DNA from: a virus
IMG/VR virus record: IMGVR_UViG_3300006754_000060
Coordinates: 1-35,802 of that record
Strand: one strand, 5' to 3'
Length of the DNA: 35,802 bases
Positions 33,050 to 35,802 of the stretch are shown here, in pieces. Under the pieces are notes generated by a model. The model made no database searches. It was not told the DNA's origin and saw only the letters and a program-made list of their open reading frames with translations. Positions within the stretch are counted from its first letter, which is position 1. The number at the start of each line of letters is the position of its first letter. The position numbers were made by a program, and so were the translations under genes.

Positions 33050-33508
33050 ATGGCCAAATTAACTGTAAATGAAGCTAGTGGTGATTTCACCCATGTTGTT
33101 GTTCTGAGTGCTGCAGAGATTGTAGCAATTGGAAACGGTGGACAGGATACAATATTAACACTACCCGCAGGGTCAGCTATTGATCTTTGTGGAGTTGTAA
33201 ACAGTGTTGATATAGTTGGATCAAGTTCACTTGTTATTGACGTGGGAACAACCACTGCCGATCCCGACGAATTCATTGACGCTCTCGATGTAGACGCAAT
33301 GACCGTCAACTTACCAACATTCAATACTGGCGATCTATTCGTTCAGGGTGCTGGAACTACCACCACTTTAGGTGGAAGCTTACCAGTTAAGGCAGTATCT
33401 GCCGACACTGAAGTTGTTATTGAGATTACCGATGCTGCTGCCGCTAGCATTACTGCTGGCGAAATCATAATCGGTTTCCGTGTAATCGATCTGTCTCGTT
33501 TTTTCTAA
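33050..33508 (+). CDS. Capsid decoration-like protein
   Basis: The protein has 152 residues, small-residue and Thr/Val/Asp-rich, nearly all beta, with no charged helix. It follows the major capsid gene with AGGAGG (33036-33041) 8 bases before the ATG, the strongest ribosome binding site in the late block. High predicted output and position suit a shell-surface or head-stabilising protein made in capsid-like numbers. No decoration family could be recognised by eye. A strong terminator follows, closing this transcription unit. Confidence 0.6.
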   Translation: MAKLTVNEASGDFTHVVVLSAAEIVAIGNGGQDTILTLPAGSAIDLCGVVNSVDIVGSSSLVIDVGTTTADPDEFIDALDVDAMTVNLPTFNTGDLFVQGAGTTTTLGGSLPVKAVSADTEVVIEITDAAAASITAGEIIIGFRVIDLSRFF

Positions 33509-33535
33509 AAGCGATTAGCAAATAATTACCAAAGG

Positions 33536-33568
33536 GGGAGGTCAGGCCAAAACTGGCCTCCCTTTTTT
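33536..33568 (+). terminator. Intrinsic terminator after the head genes
   Basis: GGGAGG-TCAG pairs with CTGG-CCTCCC (10 bp with one G-U pair), loop GCCAAAA, followed by TTTTTT at 33563-33568. It should end or reduce head-gene transcription. The next ATG is only 4 bases after the T run, so downstream tail genes are probably reached by read-through. Confidence 0.88.
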
Positions 33569-33571
33569 CTT

Positions 33572-33892
33572 ATGGATGCACCGAACATAAATTTCATACC
33601 AACAGCTCCCAAGTATTCAGATGCCGAACTTGATGATGCTCTTATCACAGAAGTGTTTTCTCAGCATGAAAAGAAGTTTCAGTCAGAGAAAGCTCGAGAG
33701 GAACAGACGGCAACGGAAGCAAAAACCAATGTTGGTAAGACTCACCCTGTATTGGGTAAGTGTGTTGCGAATTTTCCTTACCCAGAGTATATGTTTCTTC
33801 TTAAGAAATACGGGCGTGAAACAGTTCACAGTCCAGAATTTTTAAAGGATTACAATAAACGATTCCCCCATCTCAGTCCCAACAAAGCATGA
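33572..33892 (+). CDS. Small unknown late protein
   Basis: The protein has 106 residues, acidic in the first half and more structured later (THPVLGKCVANFPYPEYMFLL, RETVHSPEFLKDYNKRFP). No domain recognised. The start lies immediately after the terminator, with no Shine-Dalgarno sequence visible. The stop overlaps the next start by ATGA, linking it to the adaptor-like gene. Presumably head-completion or packaging related by position. Confidence 0.6.
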   Translation: MDAPNINFIPTAPKYSDAELDDALITEVFSQHEKKFQSEKAREEQTATEAKTNVGKTHPVLGKCVANFPYPEYMFLLKKYGRETVHSPEFLKDYNKRFPHLSPNKA

Positions 33893-34863
33893 ATCAGTTG
33901 AGAAAGAATTATGACTTATACGCATTAGTACGTGCGTTATCCGGGGTGTCTTCTTTTTTGGATAATGAGAATACTAAGCTGCTTGAATTGGCAAACCGGA
34001 GATTTTATGAGGCTTACCAAGCCACTCCTATGTGGCCAAGATATCTGTTATCAGCAGAACAAAGGTCGATAACCAATCAAATAGTCCCATTCACTCAGGA
34101 TGGTTTTTATGTTTTTGGAGCTGGAACAACTGCGGTTGATGGGGTTTATAAAAGAAACGGCACCCAAAATAGCGTTGCTGCCTACACAAAGTATGACATA
34201 GACGGAACCACAGCTTTATATTCTTTAATCTACGTTAGTGGAACCAGTGGTGAGGCAGATGCACAATTTACTATTATAAGCGGAGAACCGGATAGTGGAG
34301 GTGCTGTCCAGTATACTAACGATGATGACTGGACCGTAACCGATAATGTTATTATAACCACAGTGGAAAGTGGCTGGAGCGTTAATAGCGGAACCACCCC
34401 TGCTCCAATAGTTAGATTACTTTCAGATGTTCAGGAGTTCATGCGGATGCATCGGGCAGAACCATTTTTGAACAATAGTTCTGTTGAGTTTGATTTCTTT
34501 GTTCAGAGTGATGGGGCACATGTGATGAATGTAAGTAGCGACAATGACACATCTATTTTTGTTACCTATAAGAAACAACTTCCTGCTTATTTAACTACTT
34601 GGGATTTGAATCCCGATAGTTCACCTCCTGATACGGAACCACTTAATGACATTACATTAGTGCCTAACGAATTTTTCCATTATATAGCCCACGCCACTTA
34701 TGCAGATTTTTTACGCATGGATGGCCAGCATGACAAAGCTGTCATAGAAGAACAGGTAGCCGAAAAGTATCTGGCTAACGAACTGGAAAAGACGGACCAG
34801 ATTATGAACAATAACACCGTTAAAAAACGATTTCACACTTATGTTTCAACCCAATCCAGATAA
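33889..34863 (+). CDS. Head-tail adaptor / tail-tube-A-like protein
   Basis: The protein has 324 residues. The N-terminus (LLELANRRFYEAYQATPMWPRYL) and C-terminal segment (NEFFHYIAHATYADFLRMDGQHDKAVIEEQVAEKYLANELEK) follow the pattern of adaptor proteins that dock on the portal of short-tailed phages. In between lies an inserted beta-rich region (about 90-180). Its place after the head genes and before tail genes supports the role. Insertion aside, the length is longer than classic adaptors. Function by pattern and context. Confidence 0.6.
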   Translation: MNQLRKNYDLYALVRALSGVSSFLDNENTKLLELANRRFYEAYQATPMWPRYLLSAEQRSITNQIVPFTQDGFYVFGAGTTAVDGVYKRNGTQNSVAAYTKYDIDGTTALYSLIYVSGTSGEADAQFTIISGEPDSGGAVQYTNDDDWTVTDNVIITTVESGWSVNSGTTPAPIVRLLSDVQEFMRMHRAEPFLNNSSVEFDFFVQSDGAHVMNVSSDNDTSIFVTYKKQLPAYLTTWDLNPDSSPPDTEPLNDITLVPNEFFHYIAHATYADFLRMDGQHDKAVIEEQVAEKYLANELEKTDQIMNNNTVKKRFHTYVSTQSR

Positions 34864-34874
34864 TATCCAGAATT

Positions 34875-35186
34875 ATGAATAGCCATATTACTAACCTATA
34901 TCCACAGCCAAATGGAACTGTTGCAGGCGAAAATCTGTCATGTGCAACAACTGGCACCGGTGCTCAGTTTGCTGCATTTGACGACTACACCAAATATGTG
35001 ATAATTGATGTGCAGGACAATAATGTATATGTCACGTTTGACGATACTGCTCCCTCCGCAACCAATGGTCACATCTTGGTAAAAGACAATCCGTTAATCA
35101 CGCTTAGTGCTAATGCTGGTAAAGCTGCTAAATTCTTAGGGATTAGCGGAACCGCCATTGTTCATGTTTCACAGTTTATAGACTAG
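34875..35186 (+). CDS. Small beta-rich neck/tail protein
   Basis: The protein has 103 residues, all beta in appearance (YVIIDVQDNNVYVTFDDTAP, TAIVHVSQFID). Short beta proteins at this spot in marine podoviruses are often head-closure or tail-associated, but no family is recognised. The stop overlaps the GTG of the next gene by one base. Confidence 0.55.
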   Translation: MNSHITNLYPQPNGTVAGENLSCATTGTGAQFAAFDDYTKYVIIDVQDNNVYVTFDDTAPSATNGHILVKDNPLITLSANAGKAAKFLGISGTAIVHVSQFID

Positions 35187-35362
35187 TGAATGACCTGGCC
35201 CAGAAGTCTTTCATTGGAACGATCGGTTCTGTAATTGCTGTGACGACACAAGAGACGAGTCAGATGCTATCTTTAGTGGCATCGGGATGCACCATCGTAT
35301 TCATGCTTCTATCTATAATTAAACTAATTAGAAGTTTAAGGAAGAAGAAAGATGACAGGTGA
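35186..35362 (+). CDS. Holin-like membrane protein, 58 residues, GTG start
   Basis: GTG at 35186 overlaps the previous TAG; the stop TGA at 35360-35362 overlaps the next gene by 11 bases. One clear membrane span (MLSLVASGCTIVFMLLSIIKLI, about 27-48) is followed by a basic tail (RSLRKKKDDR), and an N-terminal half (FIGTIGSVIAVTT) may be a weaker second span. Size, charge tail and position beside another membrane protein suit a small holin or holin partner. No start-site Shine-Dalgarno sequence; translational coupling likely. Confidence 0.6.
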   Translation: MNDLAQKSFIGTIGSVIAVTTQETSQMLSLVASGCTIVFMLLSIIKLIRSLRKKKDDR

Positions 35363-35774
35363 GTTAGTTGCCATGCTTGGTGGAGGAATCACCGGATTCG
35401 TCATGAAATTTGTATCCGCACAGATGGACATTCAGTCCAGAGCATTGGAGCGGATGATTGCAGCACAAGGTGCTTCGGATGATTCTGCTGATCGTGCTGC
35501 GGCCAGAACTGGAGAAGGTGGAGTTTGGGTCAGGAGAAGCATAGCCATTACCATTTTGTTTGCTGTGGTGATTGCTCCGTTTGTTTTTGCTTTTTACAGT
35601 ATCCCTGTGACCATCAAAAATGAAGGTTCGGGAGGAATATTTAGCTTTCTGGGATTCCACGCTGACAGGTGGAAAAGTTTGGAAGGATTCGTTTTACTAC
35701 CGGAAATCAGGCAGGGGATGTTAGCCATTCTCGGTTTCTATTTCGGTAGCTCACAAGTAACAGTAAGGAGATGA
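35352..35774 (+). CDS. Holin-like protein (3TM-type)
   Basis: The protein has 140 residues. A Gly-rich amphipathic N-terminus (LVAMLGGGITGFVMKFV), a charged linker (DDSADRAAARTGEGGVWVRRS), a strong membrane span (IAITILFAVVIAPFVFAFY) and a final span (GMLAILGFYFGSSQ) give the layout of marine-phage three-span holins. Together with the 58-residue gene it may form the inner-membrane part of lysis, with the lysozyme encoded about 5 kb upstream. Holin function is inferred. Confidence 0.65.
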   Translation: MTGELVAMLGGGITGFVMKFVSAQMDIQSRALERMIAAQGASDDSADRAAARTGEGGVWVRRSIAITILFAVVIAPFVFAFYSIPVTIKNEGSGGIFSFLGFHADRWKSLEGFVLLPEIRQGMLAILGFYFGSSQVTVRR

Positions 35775-35775
35775 C

Positions 35776-35802
35776 ATGCCAAAGGTAGGAAAAAAACATT
35801 AT
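35776..35802 (+). CDS. Start of next gene, cut by window end
   Basis: ATG at 35776 with AAGGAG at 35765-35770. The nine visible residues (MPKVGKKHY) resemble the start of small basic proteins seen in marine phages at this spot. Nothing more can be said. Confidence 0.55.

Noticed and set aside
1-35802. CRISPR arrays, rRNA, tRNA genes, insertion sequences
   Set aside because: No regularly spaced repeats, RNA gene signatures or transposase motifs were seen.

Overview
The window is part of a tailed-phage genome (Caudoviricetes), most likely a short-tailed (podovirus-like) marine phage. Recognisable landmarks are a TerL-type packaging ATPase/nuclease, a portal, a scaffold, a major capsid protein of the SU10-like (DUF5309-type) kind, a GH24 lysozyme, a T7-gp4-like primase-helicase and a tail fibre built from the 'AAELNLLDG / GTLSTAAQ' repeats common in marine phages. 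No tape-measure, tail-tube, sheath or baseplate gene is visible. Instead there are three large proteins of the kind carried inside podovirus heads. The host cannot be read from the sequence; an uncultured marine bacterium is an inference from the gene families.

Layout. (1) 1-15396, plus strand: the cut-off end of a beta-rich tail nozzle/neck protein, a 1069-residue tail fibre, a small cupin, and three candidate internal/ejection proteins (1550, 404 and 1525 residues). The genes are closely packed and mostly overlapping. (2) 15432-24595, minus strand: the early/replication block. Read in transcription order (right to left) it holds short early genes, a Cys-rich phage protein, a 31-residue membrane peptide and a terminator; then a winged-helix gene beside an AT-rich repeat tract and a zinc-finger protein; then an AT-hook/ribbon-helix-helix protein, primase-helicase, SSB-like protein, RecB/Cas4-like nuclease, three HNH genes interleaved with small unknowns, and a last PD-(D/E)XK-like protein. 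(3) 24627-25084: the divergent regulatory region, with duplicated start-site sequence, short leader ORFs and inverted repeats. (4) 25085-35802, plus strand: TerS candidate, TerL, portal, a 30-residue membrane peptide overlapping the lysozyme, scaffold, capsid, decoration-like protein, a strong terminator, adaptor-like head-tail protein, two holin-like membrane proteins, and the first codons of a further gene.

The two plus-strand blocks together form a normal late morphogenesis set, so the early block is an inverted island between them. No DNA polymerase, RNA polymerase, integrase or repressor is recognisable here. They may lie outside the window or be host functions.

Most distinctive points: a compact lysis locus read in two frames; very short membrane peptides; two facing terminators implying an unannotated plus-strand transcript inside the early block; an AT-rich iteron-like tract beside a winged-helix gene; homing-endonuclease genes sharing a 13-bp boundary sequence; and a cupin enzyme fold inside the tail gene cluster. 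All assignments come from reading motifs by eye; no database search was run.
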